Part shown: positions 1-6,490 of the stretch, piece by piece | Numbering within the stretch: the first letter of the stretch is position 1 | Layout of the letters: each line of letters starts with the position of its first letter | Assembly: GCA_026989715.1 (NCBI GenBank) | Contig: JALSIU010000318.1 | Span: forward strand, 1 to 9,784 | DNA length: 9,784 bases | Reading direction: 5' to 3' | From: Methylomonas sp. | GTDB taxonomy: Bacteria > Pseudomonadota > Gammaproteobacteria > Methylococcales > Methylomonadaceae | Notes under the pieces: model-generated | The model's database searches: none | What the model was told of the DNA's origin: nothing | The model's input: the letters and a program-made list of their open reading frames with translations, nothing else | Translations under genes and position numbers: made by a program

Positions 1-97
1 ACAAATTGAGCTGGTTAAGCAGCCTAATGGGGTGAGCCGTATTGTATTGCAACATCAGGCATTGCAGAGTGAGCAACTGGTGGAGAATGTGAATTAA
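1..97 (+). CDS. 3' end of an unidentified protein gene (partial)
   Basis: An open frame enters from the left edge (first whole codon at 2-4) and stops at TAA 95-97, giving 31 C-terminal residues that begin QIELVKQPNGVSRIVL and end ENVN. The piece is hydrophilic, has no membrane segment or recognisable motif, and is too short to assign to a family. It is called coding because the frame is open to the window edge, has ordinary codon use, and ends just before a hairpin that looks like its transcription end. It converges on the gene at 159-548. Function unknown. Confidence 0.5.
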   Translation, partial: QIELVKQPNGVSRIVLQHQALQSEQLVENVN

Positions 98-115
98 TCG
101 GGTGTTTGTGGCAGA

Positions 116-145
116 GGAATGTTAGCGGGTCGTTGCTAACATTCC
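116..145. terminator. Hairpin between convergent genes, probable bidirectional terminator
   Basis: GGAATGTTAGC (116-126) and GCTAACATTCC (135-145) are perfect 11-bp inverted arms around the 8-nt loop GGGTCGTT. It lies 18 bp after the stop of the left-edge gene and 13 bp beyond the stop of the convergent gene, where a shared terminator is expected. Neither side has a real T-tract, so termination efficiency is uncertain. Confidence 0.55.
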
Positions 146-158
146 CTATGTTTAAGTA

Positions 159-548
159 TTAGAAGTCTAAAGCAAACAGGTCATGATATTGGGTTTCTGT
201 TTCTAAATACCTTTGCCAAGGGTGTATTGGTTGTGTGATTGGTTTGGTTGCCAAAGGAAAGGTGATGAGGTCAAGCGTACCAATGGTAAGGCGACCAAAG
301 GTATTGACGGCACCCAGTAGTAATCCACCCGTCGCACCAAACACAAAGTTGCTTTCATTGCTTATCATAATAATATTTTTTGGAATTTCAAAAAAACTAA
401 GTGTTACATTAGATAAGCCTCTTAATGTTTTATGGCCTATTTTACTGCCATATGACGCTTTTACTGGCTCTTCAGCTATACTTGCAGTAGAAAAAGATAA
501 AAAAATGCTGGCTAATAACACGATAAGTGCTGGTTTGATGGATTTCAT
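159..548 (-). CDS. TIGR04073-family exosortase system-associated small secreted protein
   Basis: This is a 129-residue protein with a clear Sec signal peptide: basic MKSIK, a hydrophobic run at about 7-21, then cleavage near A25 (ASIA|EE). The mature part carries the TIGR04073 pattern: KxLRGLSN at 40-47, an EIPKN motif at 54-58, a glycine-rich hydrophobic stretch at about 69-90 (GATGGLLLG, then R86 and G90), and a TFP motif at 96-98 before a proline-rich tail. Members of this family tend to occur in genomes with exosortase/PEP-CTERM systems; their molecular role is not known to me. The start ATG is preceded by TAAGGT about 6-8 nt upstream on the - strand. No exosortase or PEP-CTERM gene is visible in the window, so the link is family-level only. 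It diverges from the kinase gene at 684 and converges on the left-edge gene. Confidence 0.75.
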   Translation of the reverse strand: MKSIKPALIVLLASIFLSFSTASIAEEPVKASYGSKIGHKTLRGLSNVTLSFFEIPKNIIMISNESNFVFGATGGLLLGAVNTFGRLTIGTLDLITFPLATKPITQPIHPWQRYLETETQYHDLFALDF

Positions 549-683
549 TGTGTGACCTTAAATGAATTTATAATGATGTTGTTTTGATAACTTAAAATCT
601 CAAATGTAAGTATAGCAGAACTTTTTAGTGCTTCATGTTTCAATGGTATTGTTGATGTATAGTGATTAACGTAAGGAAATTGC

Positions 684-1586
684 ATGGCTGAATATTACGA
701 CCCGGAAAACTATCCTAAGCAGTGGAATTATTTGCAAACAGGCACGATTATTGATGACTATATGATTGAACGCGAGTTGGCACATGGTGGTTTTAGCTCG
801 GTTTATTTAGCAAGGCAGTTACAAGACCAAGTACAGGTTGCAATAAAAGAATATTTACCGCGCAAATTAGCGCATCGCACGTGGAATAATCAAGTTGTCG
901 CGAATAGTGAAGAGTCAAAACGCTTATTTGCACATGGCAGGTCTTTATTTGTGGAGGAGGCTAAGGTATTGGCCACGCTGAAGCATCCGAATATTGTGGA
1001 TGTCATTAGCTTTTTTCAGGCAAATGCTACGGTGTATTTGGTGATGACCTATGATTATGGCATCACGTTAGACAAATTGATTCAACATAAACAAATTAAC
1101 TTGAGCGATCAATGGTTTGTCAGTGTGTTTGGCTCTTTGTTAAATGGATTACACACGATTCATGAGCAAAAATTCTTGCATTTAGATATTAAGCCTGCGA
1201 ATTTATTGATTCGTCCTGGTAATGATACCTTATTATTGGATTTTGGTGCGATTCAAGCTTTCCCGTTGGCGACAGAGAAAGCAAAAGCACATATCTTGAC
1301 CAAAGGCTTTTCTCCGATTGAGCAGTATGCGGCGAAAGGCATTTTAGCACCTTATTCTGATATTTATGCAGTTGGGGCAAGTATGCGTGCTTGTTTGGAT
1401 TTTAATCCGCCGCCACAAGCACCTGAACGCGTAGATAATAACGATTTTCTACCGGCACAAAAAGCGTATGCAGGGCAATTTAGTCCACGTTTGTTGGAGA
1501 TTATTGACTGGAGTATGGCAATTAGTGCAAATGACCGGCCGCAATCTGTTGCAGAATTACAAGCAGCATTGGCCGAGGTTGTTTAA
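684..1586 (+). CDS. Stand-alone Hanks-type serine/threonine protein kinase
   Basis: This 300-residue cytoplasmic protein is almost wholly a protein kinase domain (about residues 26-298). Visible elements are a glycine-rich loop AHGGFSSV (33-40), the VAIKEY lysine (K55), a probable alpha-C glutamate (E92), the catalytic HLDIKPAN loop (D168, K170, N173), the metal-binding DFG (186-188), a P+1-like GFSPIEQY, an SDIYAVG helix-F motif, and a closing DRP. It should transfer phosphate from ATP to Ser/Thr of unknown partners. Two substitutions stand out: the first and third loop glycines are Ala and Ser, and HRD is HLD, making it a non-RD kinase. There is no transmembrane or sensor (PASTA-like) domain and no adjacent PP2C phosphatase. 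The start is fixed by TAAGGA at 672-677, 6 nt before ATG. It lies upstream of ribF but is separated by about 100 bp, so it is probably transcribed separately. Confidence 0.88.
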   Translation: MAEYYDPENYPKQWNYLQTGTIIDDYMIERELAHGGFSSVYLARQLQDQVQVAIKEYLPRKLAHRTWNNQVVANSEESKRLFAHGRSLFVEEAKVLATLKHPNIVDVISFFQANATVYLVMTYDYGITLDKLIQHKQINLSDQWFVSVFGSLLNGLHTIHEQKFLHLDIKPANLLIRPGNDTLLLDFGAIQAFPLATEKAKAHILTKGFSPIEQYAAKGILAPYSDIYAVGASMRACLDFNPPPQAPERVDNNDFLPAQKAYAGQFSPRLLEIIDWSMAISANDRPQSVAELQAALAEVV

Positions 1587-1589
1587 TTT

Positions 1590-1603
1590 TTTGCATATGC
1601 AAA
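1590..1603. repeat. Perfect 14-bp palindrome after the kinase gene
   Basis: TTTGCATATGCAAA reads the same on both strands, 3 bp after the kinase stop codon. It has no unpaired centre and no following T-tract, so it is a poor terminator. A dimeric DNA-binding protein site upstream of ribF is an alternative. Its function is not shown by the sequence. Confidence 0.35.
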
Positions 1604-1654
1604 GGTTAAGCGTTGAGGCCAGGTCGTATCAAGAGTGCTGAATGGTATTAATAA

Positions 1655-1663
1655 TGTTAAGAT
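1655..1663 (+). promoter_or_regulatory. Possible extended -10 promoter for ribF-ileS
   Basis: TGT-TAAGAT fits an extended -10 element (TGn directly before a 4/6 match to TATAAT), about 28 bp before the ribF ATG, in an AT-rich gap. No convincing -35 hexamer is seen at 16-18 bp upstream. This is a weak call, made because ribF needs a promoter in this 100-bp gap. Confidence 0.25.
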
Positions 1664-1690
1664 AGCCGCTTTTTATTAATCCATAATTTG

Positions 1691-2620
1691 ATGCAGTTAA
1701 TTCGCGGAATTAATCAATTACCTACCTTTGATAAGGGGTGTGTGTTAACGATTGGCAACTTTGATGGCGTACATGTAGGACATCATGTCGTTATCAATAA
1801 ATTAGCAGAAAAAGGGCAGTTACTTGGCTTGCCGGTCGTGGTGATGATTTTTGAACCGCAGCCTTTGGAGTTTTTTCTTAAAGATAATGCGCCTTCAAGG
1901 TTAACACGGTTACGCGAAAAGATATTGCACATACAATGTTTGCCTGTACAACATTTATTAATCACTTGTTTTAATCAACAGTTTGCCAACTTGGATCCCG
2001 AATATTTTATTCAAGAAATATTGTTGCAACGCCTGAATGTTAAATATTTGGTTGTGGGTGATGATTTTCATTTTGGTAAAGCAAGGCGCGGTGATTTTTC
2101 TTTATTAAAAGCCGCCGGGGAACGTTACGGGTTTAAGGTAACGGATACGGCCTCTTATTTGGTAAAGGGCAGTCGAGTAAGCAGTACCTTAATAAGAGAT
2201 GCGCTTAATAATGGTGATTTGGTTAAGGCTGAATTAATGTTGGGAAGGCCTTATTCGGTTTGCGGCAAAGTGGTGCATGGCGAAAAATTGGGGCGAAAAA
2301 TCGGCTTTCCAACCGCTAATATTCAGATGTTACGTAAAAACACCCCGATACAGGGCGTGTTTGCTGTAAGCATGACAGGCTTAGGCGATAAGCCTATTTA
2401 TGGAGTGGCAAATGTAGGCACTAAGCCCACGGTGAATGGCGGCGCAAAAGTGTTATTGGAAACACATTTGTTTGATTTTAATCAAGATATTTATGGAAAG
2501 TATGTAGAAGTGCATTTTAAACACAAAATACGCAGTGAAATGCGCTTCCAATCAGTGGACGATTTAAAACAGCAGATTCAATTGGATACTGCTCAAGCTA
2601 AGACTTTATTGCAGATTTAA
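1691..2620 (+). CDS. ribF: Bifunctional riboflavin kinase / FAD synthetase (RibF)
   Basis: A 309-residue cytoplasmic enzyme that phosphorylates riboflavin to FMN and then adenylates FMN to FAD. The N-terminal nucleotidyltransferase half shows TIGNFDGVHVGHH at 20-32, with the HxGH-type signature H28/G30/H31, and further conserved stretches VVGDDFHFGK and SSTLIRDAL. The C-terminal flavokinase half begins around GRPY (185-188) and contains GEKLGRKIGFPTAN (197-210), including the PTAN motif that binds Mg-ATP. The length matches the usual ~310 residues. I start at ATG 1691 (MQLIRGI, the usual RibF N-terminus). A TTG immediately upstream would add one residue but has no support. No Shine-Dalgarno is evident before the ATG. 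It is followed 6 bp later by ileS, so the two are almost certainly co-transcribed. murJ, its usual upstream neighbour, is replaced by a kinase gene. Confidence 0.96.
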   Translation: MQLIRGINQLPTFDKGCVLTIGNFDGVHVGHHVVINKLAEKGQLLGLPVVVMIFEPQPLEFFLKDNAPSRLTRLREKILHIQCLPVQHLLITCFNQQFANLDPEYFIQEILLQRLNVKYLVVGDDFHFGKARRGDFSLLKAAGERYGFKVTDTASYLVKGSRVSSTLIRDALNNGDLVKAELMLGRPYSVCGKVVHGEKLGRKIGFPTANIQMLRKNTPIQGVFAVSMTGLGDKPIYGVANVGTKPTVNGGAKVLLETHLFDFNQDIYGKYVEVHFKHKIRSEMRFQSVDDLKQQIQLDTAQAKTLLQI

Positions 2621-2626
2621 CACAAT

Positions 2627-5458
2627 ATGACCATCGACTATAAAAAAACACTTAATTTACCGAAAACAGCCTTCCCAATGAAGGGCAATTTGGCGCAACG
2701 TGAGCCGGAGCGTTTGCAAAAATGGACCGAAGCAGGTTTATATCAAAAAATTCGTGCTGAATTTGCAGGCAAGCCGCAGTTTATTTTGCATGATGGCCCG
2801 CCTTATGCGAATGGAGCCATTCATATCGGGCACGCCGTTAATAAAGTGTTAAAAGACATCATTCTTAAGTCAAAAACCTTATCCGGATTTGATGCGCCTT
2901 ATGTACCGGGTTGGGACTGTCATGGTTTGCCGATTGAGTTGATGGTAGAAAAGAAAGTCGGCAAAGCAGGGGGCAAAGTATCGCCTGACGTGTTTCGTAA
3001 AGCATGCCGTGAGTATGCGGCTAAGCAAGTCAAAATGCAAAAAGAAGAATTTGTGCGCTTAGGTGTGTTGGGTGAGTGGGATACACCCTACTTAACGATG
3101 GATTATAAGTTTGAAGCCGATATTGTGCGCGCATTAGGTAAAATTAATGCCAAAGGTCATTTAAGCAAAGGCTCTAAGCCAGTGCATTGGTGTACTGATT
3201 GTGGCTCTGCCTTGGCAGAAGCAGAAGTCGAATATGAAGATAAACATTCGCCTGCCATTGATGTGCGCTTTGAGGTGTTAGATGAAGAGGCATTTTTTGC
3301 CGGTTGCGAACATGTGCCTGATCATCAAGGTGAAGGGCCGTTATCAGTGGTTATTTGGACGACAACACCATGGACCTTGCCAGCTAACCAAGCCGTCAGT
3401 TTAAACCCTAAATATGAATATGTTGTTGTTCAGTGTGAAAAAGATGGCCAAAAAGAACGGCTGGTACTCGTTAGTCAACTTTGGAAAGATGCGGTAGAGC
3501 GTTATGGTATGCAAGATTGCCATGTATTGGCTTATTGCAGTGGTGATAAATTAGAAAATCAATTATTGATGCATCCTTTTTATCACCGTAAAGTTCCTAT
3601 TATTTTAGGTGACCATGTGACTGCTGAAGCAGGAACAGGAGCGGTACATACTGCGCCGGGGCATGGGCAAGACGATTATGTCGTCGGCCAGCGTTATGGG
3701 TTGCCGGTGGATAACCCCGTAGGGGATAACGGTGTCTTTTTGCCGAATACTGAGTTTTTTGCCGGCGAGCATGTTTTTTCGGCCAATGACCATGTGATTG
3801 AAGTGCTGAGCAGTAAACATAAATTAGTGCACCATGAAGCCCTTTTACACAGTTACCCGCATTGTTGGCGACATAAAACACCGATTATTTTTCGTGCAAC
3901 ACCGCAGTGGTTTGTTTCTATGGAGCAAGCAGAATTGCGTGATAAAGCCATGGCGGAAATTAAAAAGGTACAGTGGTTACCGGAATGGGGGCAAGCACGT
4001 ATTGAAGGCATGATTGAAAATCGTCCTGATTGGTGTATTTCCAGACAACGTACTTGGGGAGTGCCGATTCCTTTTTTTGTACATAAAGAAACAGGTGAAT
4101 TACACCCTGAGACGGATAAGCTGATTGAAGATATTGCTCTGCATATTGAGCAAAAAGGCATTGCTGCATGGTTTGCTTTAGACAAAGCCGAGTGGTTGGG
4201 TGAGCAGGCAGATGATTATGAAAAAATGCAAGATACTTTGGATGTATGGTTTGACTCCGGTGTCACGCATCAAGCGGTATTGAATCGGCGTGAACAGTTG
4301 CGTTTTCCGGCGGATTTATATTTAGAAGGCTCGGATCAGCATCGAGGCTGGTTTCAGTCGTCTTTATTATCATCTGTTGCCATCAGTGGTAAAGCACCTT
4401 ATAAAGCAGTATTAACGCATGGCTTTACCGTTGATGCTGAAGGTAAAAAAATGTCTAAATCACGTGGTAATGTGGTTGCACCACAGACTGTGATGAAATC
4501 TTTAGGGGCGGATGTGTTACGTCTTTGGGTTGCAGGGACGGACTACCGGGGTGAAATGACCGTTTCTGACGAGATTTTAAAACGCACTTCCGATGTTTAT
4601 CGTCGTTTACGTAATACGTCGCGTTTTTTACTCTCTAACTTAGATGGCTTTGATCCCGCGACGGATTGCATTGCCGAAGAAGATATGTTGGCACTTGACC
4701 GCTGGATTGTTGACCGGGCACTACATTTACAAGAAGATGTCATTGCGGCATATGATGAATATCAGTTTCATATCATTAATCAAAAAGTACATCATTTTTG
4801 TGCCATGGATTTAGGCGGCTTTTATTTGGATATTGTAAAAGATCGCCAATATACGGTGAAAGCAGAGAGCCTTGCACGTCGCTCGGCACAAACGGCAATG
4901 TATCATGTTATGGAAGCGTTGGTGCGTTGGTTAGCACCTATCATTAGTTATACTGCAGATGAAATTTGGCAATATATGCCGGGTGTGCGTAGTGAATCAG
5001 TTCTATTGGAAACTTGGTATCAAGGCTTATTCCCACTCGATGCGCAGGCAGCAATCAGTAATGCCGATTGGGAAAGCATTATGAGCGTGCGTGAAGTAGT
5101 GAGCAAAGAGCTGGAGCAAATGCGCAAATCAGGGGCGATTGGAGCGGCATTAAATGCGGAAGTGACACTATATTGCAATGCAGATTATGCGCAGTTGTTA
5201 CAGAAATTAGCCGATGAATTACATTTTGTTTTTATTACTTCAAAAGCGGTGGTTTTATCTGCACAAGCAGCCGGTAGTGATGTGATTACAACAGAACTGG
5301 AAGGGGTGCAGTTAAAGATTGTCGCATCAGAATATGAAAAGTGTGTGCGTTGCTGGCACTATAAGGAAGATGTAGGAACTCATACCGAGCATCCTGAACT
5401 ATGTGGCCGCTGTGTCGAAAATATTGATGGTAACGGTGAAGTAAGGCGGTTTGCTTAA
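2627..5458 (+). CDS. ileS: Isoleucyl-tRNA synthetase (IleRS)
   Basis: A 943-residue class I aminoacyl-tRNA synthetase charging tRNA-Ile. Visible landmarks are PPYANGAIHIGH with HIGH at 66-69, the first zinc-type cysteines in WCTDCGSAL, the CP1 editing domain with WTTTPWTLPAN and GTGAVHTAPGHGQDDY (hydrolysis of Val-tRNA-Ile), the DWCISRQRTWGVP block, KMSKS at 608-612, a helical anticodon-binding domain, and a C-terminal zinc finger with C906, C909, C926 and C929. Length and domain order match the bacterial (E. coli-like, type 1) form rather than the mupirocin-resistant eukaryote-like form. It begins 6 bp after ribF with no clear Shine-Dalgarno in the gap, suggesting translational coupling to ribF. 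The frame is intact throughout. Confidence 0.98.
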   Translation: MTIDYKKTLNLPKTAFPMKGNLAQREPERLQKWTEAGLYQKIRAEFAGKPQFILHDGPPYANGAIHIGHAVNKVLKDIILKSKTLSGFDAPYVPGWDCHGLPIELMVEKKVGKAGGKVSPDVFRKACREYAAKQVKMQKEEFVRLGVLGEWDTPYLTMDYKFEADIVRALGKINAKGHLSKGSKPVHWCTDCGSALAEAEVEYEDKHSPAIDVRFEVLDEEAFFAGCEHVPDHQGEGPLSVVIWTTTPWTLPANQAVSLNPKYEYVVVQCEKDGQKERLVLVSQLWKDAVERYGMQDCHVLAYCSGDKLENQLLMHPFYHRKVPIILGDHVTAEAGTGAVHTAPGHGQDDYVVGQRYGLPVDNPVGDNGVFLPNTEFFAGEHVFSANDHVIEVLSSKHKLVHHEALLHSYPHCWRHKTPIIFRATPQWFVSMEQAELRDKAMAEIKKVQWLPEWGQARIEGMIENRPDWCISRQRTWGVPIPFFVHKETGELHPETDKLIEDIALHIEQKGIAAWFALDKAEWLGEQADDYEKMQDTLDVWFDSGVTHQAVLNRREQLRFPADLYLEGSDQHRGWFQSSLLSSVAISGKAPYKAVLTHGFTVDAEGKKMSKSRGNVVAPQTVMKSLGADVLRLWVAGTDYRGEMTVSDEILKRTSDVYRRLRNTSRFLLSNLDGFDPATDCIAEEDMLALDRWIVDRALHLQEDVIAAYDEYQFHIINQKVHHFCAMDLGGFYLDIVKDRQYTVKAESLARRSAQTAMYHVMEALVRWLAPIISYTADEIWQYMPGVRSESVLLETWYQGLFPLDAQAAISNADWESIMSVREVVSKELEQMRKSGAIGAALNAEVTLYCNADYAQLLQKLADELHFVFITSKAVVLSAQAAGSDVITTELEGVQLKIVASEYEKCVRCWHYKEDVGTHTEHPELCGRCVENIDGNGEVRRFA

Positions 5459-5473
5459 AGTTCTTTAACATGC

Positions 5474-5519
5474 GGTTGGGGCGTGTGTTGCGTTTTGCAA
5501 AAAGACGCGCTACCCAACC
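5474..5519. repeat. REP-like imperfect palindrome between ileS and lspA
   Basis: Outer arms GGTTGGG (5474-5480) and CCCAACC (5513-5519) are perfect inverted copies. They extend inward as GCGTGT (5481-5486) against ACGCGC (5505-5510) with one G-U pair, leaving a TA bulge (5511-5512). The loop contains the self-complementary TTTTGCAAAA (5493-5502). A GC-rich stem with a small bulge and GTAGGTTGGGTAGCGC-like reverse strand is typical of dispersed palindromic intergenic repeats in environmental bacteria, some mobilised by RAYT transposases. Here it fills most of the 82-bp gap inside the operon. No transposase is nearby. Copy number cannot be judged from one window. Confidence 0.65.
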
Positions 5520-5540
5520 TACACAAAAATAACGGAAAAA

Positions 5541-6011
5541 ATGATGTTGAAATGGTTATGGCTATCGGTATTCGTCTTAATATTGGATCAGATAAGTAAA
5601 CTTTGGATTGATGCCAATATGAGCTTATATGAGTCTATTCCTGTCATACCGGGTTTTAGTATTACCTACGCACATAACTATGGTGCCGCCTTTAGTTTTT
5701 TAAGTGATGCAGGAGGGTGGCAACGCTGGTTTTTTGCAGCACTGGCAGGGACTATCAGCATCGGTATTTTAATTTGGATAAAGCAACTCCAAAAGACGGA
5801 AATGTTATCGGCCATTTCTCTTAGCTTGATTTTAGGGGGGGCGATCGGTAATTTAATTGACCGAATCGCATACGGCCATGTCATTGACTTTTTAGATGTG
5901 TATTATCAAACGCATCACTGGCCCATCTTTAATATTGCTGATTCAGCCATCACGGTCGGAGCCGTTTTTATGTTGTATGAGTCATTTATGCATAAAGACT
6001 CCGCCACGTAA
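5541..6011 (+). CDS. lspA: Lipoprotein signal peptidase (signal peptidase II)
   Basis: A 156-residue inner-membrane aspartic protease that cleaves the signal peptide of diacylglyceryl-modified prolipoproteins at the lipobox Cys. Four membrane segments are visible at about 5-22, 63-81, 88-106 and 131-150. Family motifs are LDQISK (15-20), NYGAAFSFL (46-54), GAIGNLIDR (100-108), and the catalytic pair D116 (in VIDFLD) and D134 (in FNIADSAI). The length is normal. Two adjacent ATG codons (5541, 5544) are possible starts; the weak GGA at 5534-5536 is better spaced for the second. It is third in the ribF-ileS-lspA block, behind the REP-like palindrome. The fkpB and ispH genes that often follow are not present. 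Confidence 0.96.
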   Translation: MMLKWLWLSVFVLILDQISKLWIDANMSLYESIPVIPGFSITYAHNYGAAFSFLSDAGGWQRWFFAALAGTISIGILIWIKQLQKTEMLSAISLSLILGGAIGNLIDRIAYGHVIDFLDVYYQTHHWPIFNIADSAITVGAVFMLYESFMHKDSAT

Positions 6012-6107
6012 TTTTTATATTGCGCCTTATTTTTAGGGCGGGTTCACAGATGTCACTATTTATAGGCGGTATGCTTTACAAACATTTAATCTAACGGAGG
6101 AAAAAAG

Positions 6108-6293
6108 ATGCCTGAGCTAGCTCAAAAGCGAATAAATTTTATTGCCCAGTTACATGAAGTTTTTTTAATCAATAGAGGCTATGGTGCGTTTGCTTATATG
6201 AGTGTTACCGATGTCATACAGTTATTCGATAAGTACTTGGCATCCGGTGAACCGGCGGATATATTTATTAATCGTTATGTAAAATCCACTTGA
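6108..6293 (+). CDS. Uncharacterised 61-residue protein with strong ribosome binding site
   Basis: I do not recognise this gene. It encodes 61 residues, starting MPELAQKRINFIAQLHEVF. It is predicted soluble and mostly helical, with no signal peptide, membrane segment or cysteine. An aromatic/glycine patch NRGYGAFAYM (about 22-31) is followed by DVIQLFDKYLASGEPAD and a basic C-terminus. It is called real because GGAGG at 6096-6100 sits 7 nt before the ATG, the best Shine-Dalgarno in the window, and because tandem hairpins follow its stop codon directly. It lies 96 bp after lspA in the same direction, so it could be the last gene of that transcript or have its own promoter; I see no convincing promoter boxes. 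No function is proposed. Confidence 0.7.
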   Translation: MPELAQKRINFIAQLHEVFLINRGYGAFAYMSVTDVIQLFDKYLASGEPADIFINRYVKST

Positions 6294-6294
6294 G

Positions 6295-6340
6295 GTTGCT
6301 ATGTAGAGCAACTCGGAGGCGGCTACTTTTTAGCCGCCTT
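6295..6340 (+). terminator. Tandem hairpins ending the lspA / small-gene transcript
   Basis: The first hairpin pairs GTTGCT (6295-6300) with AGCAAC (6307-6312), beginning 2 nt after the TGA stop. The second is a GC-rich 9-bp perfect stem, AGGCGGCTA (6317-6325) with TAGCCGCCT (6331-6339), loop CTTTT. The following TTCTCCT is only partly T-rich, so this is a probable rather than textbook intrinsic terminator. Confidence 0.6.
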
Positions 6341-6355
6341 CTCCTAATGGGTATT

Positions 6356-6490
6356 TTAGGATAGATCATCGAGCCAGTCATTAAGTTGATTGGCATCATC
6401 AAAATGGTAACGCTCCATTATGCGGCGCGGTAATGCCCAAAAGTCAACAATTTCATCCGTAAATTTATGTACGGTTGCCTTATGGGTTAA
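6356..6490 (-). pseudogene. Truncated 3' remnant of an unidentified gene
   Basis: On the - strand a 44-codon open frame ends at TAA (6356-6358). Its residues look protein-like: HKFTDEIVDFWALPRRIMER, followed by an acidic stretch ending LNDWLDDLS. An in-frame TAA at 6491-6493 cuts it off upstream and no well-placed start codon or Shine-Dalgarno exists; the only internal ATG would leave about 20 residues. I read it as the preserved C-terminus of a gene whose 5' part has been lost. The family is not recognised. An alternative is a chance open frame, but the run of W, aromatic and acidic residues argues mildly for real coding ancestry. Confidence 0.35.

Noticed and set aside
235..555. 106-codon + strand open frame
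   Set aside because: It lies antisense to the TIGR04073-type gene, which has a signal peptide, family motif and ribosome binding site. The + strand frame has none of these.
658..663. TATAGT as the kinase promoter -10
   Set aside because: No -35 at a usable distance, and the implied start would fall almost at the ribosome binding site.
1688..1690. TTG start for ribF, one codon upstream of ATG 1691
   Set aside because: There is no Shine-Dalgarno for either codon, and MQLIRGI at 1691 is the usual RibF N-terminus.
3600..4185. Several overlapping - strand open frames of 69-110 codons
   Set aside because: All are inside ileS, whose frame is fully supported by domain motifs; their translations are low-complexity and without motif or ribosome binding site.
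6023..6039. Weak hairpin CGCCTT/AGGGCG after lspA
   Set aside because: Only six pairs including one wobble, and no T-tract follows. It is not enough to claim a terminator between lspA and the small gene.
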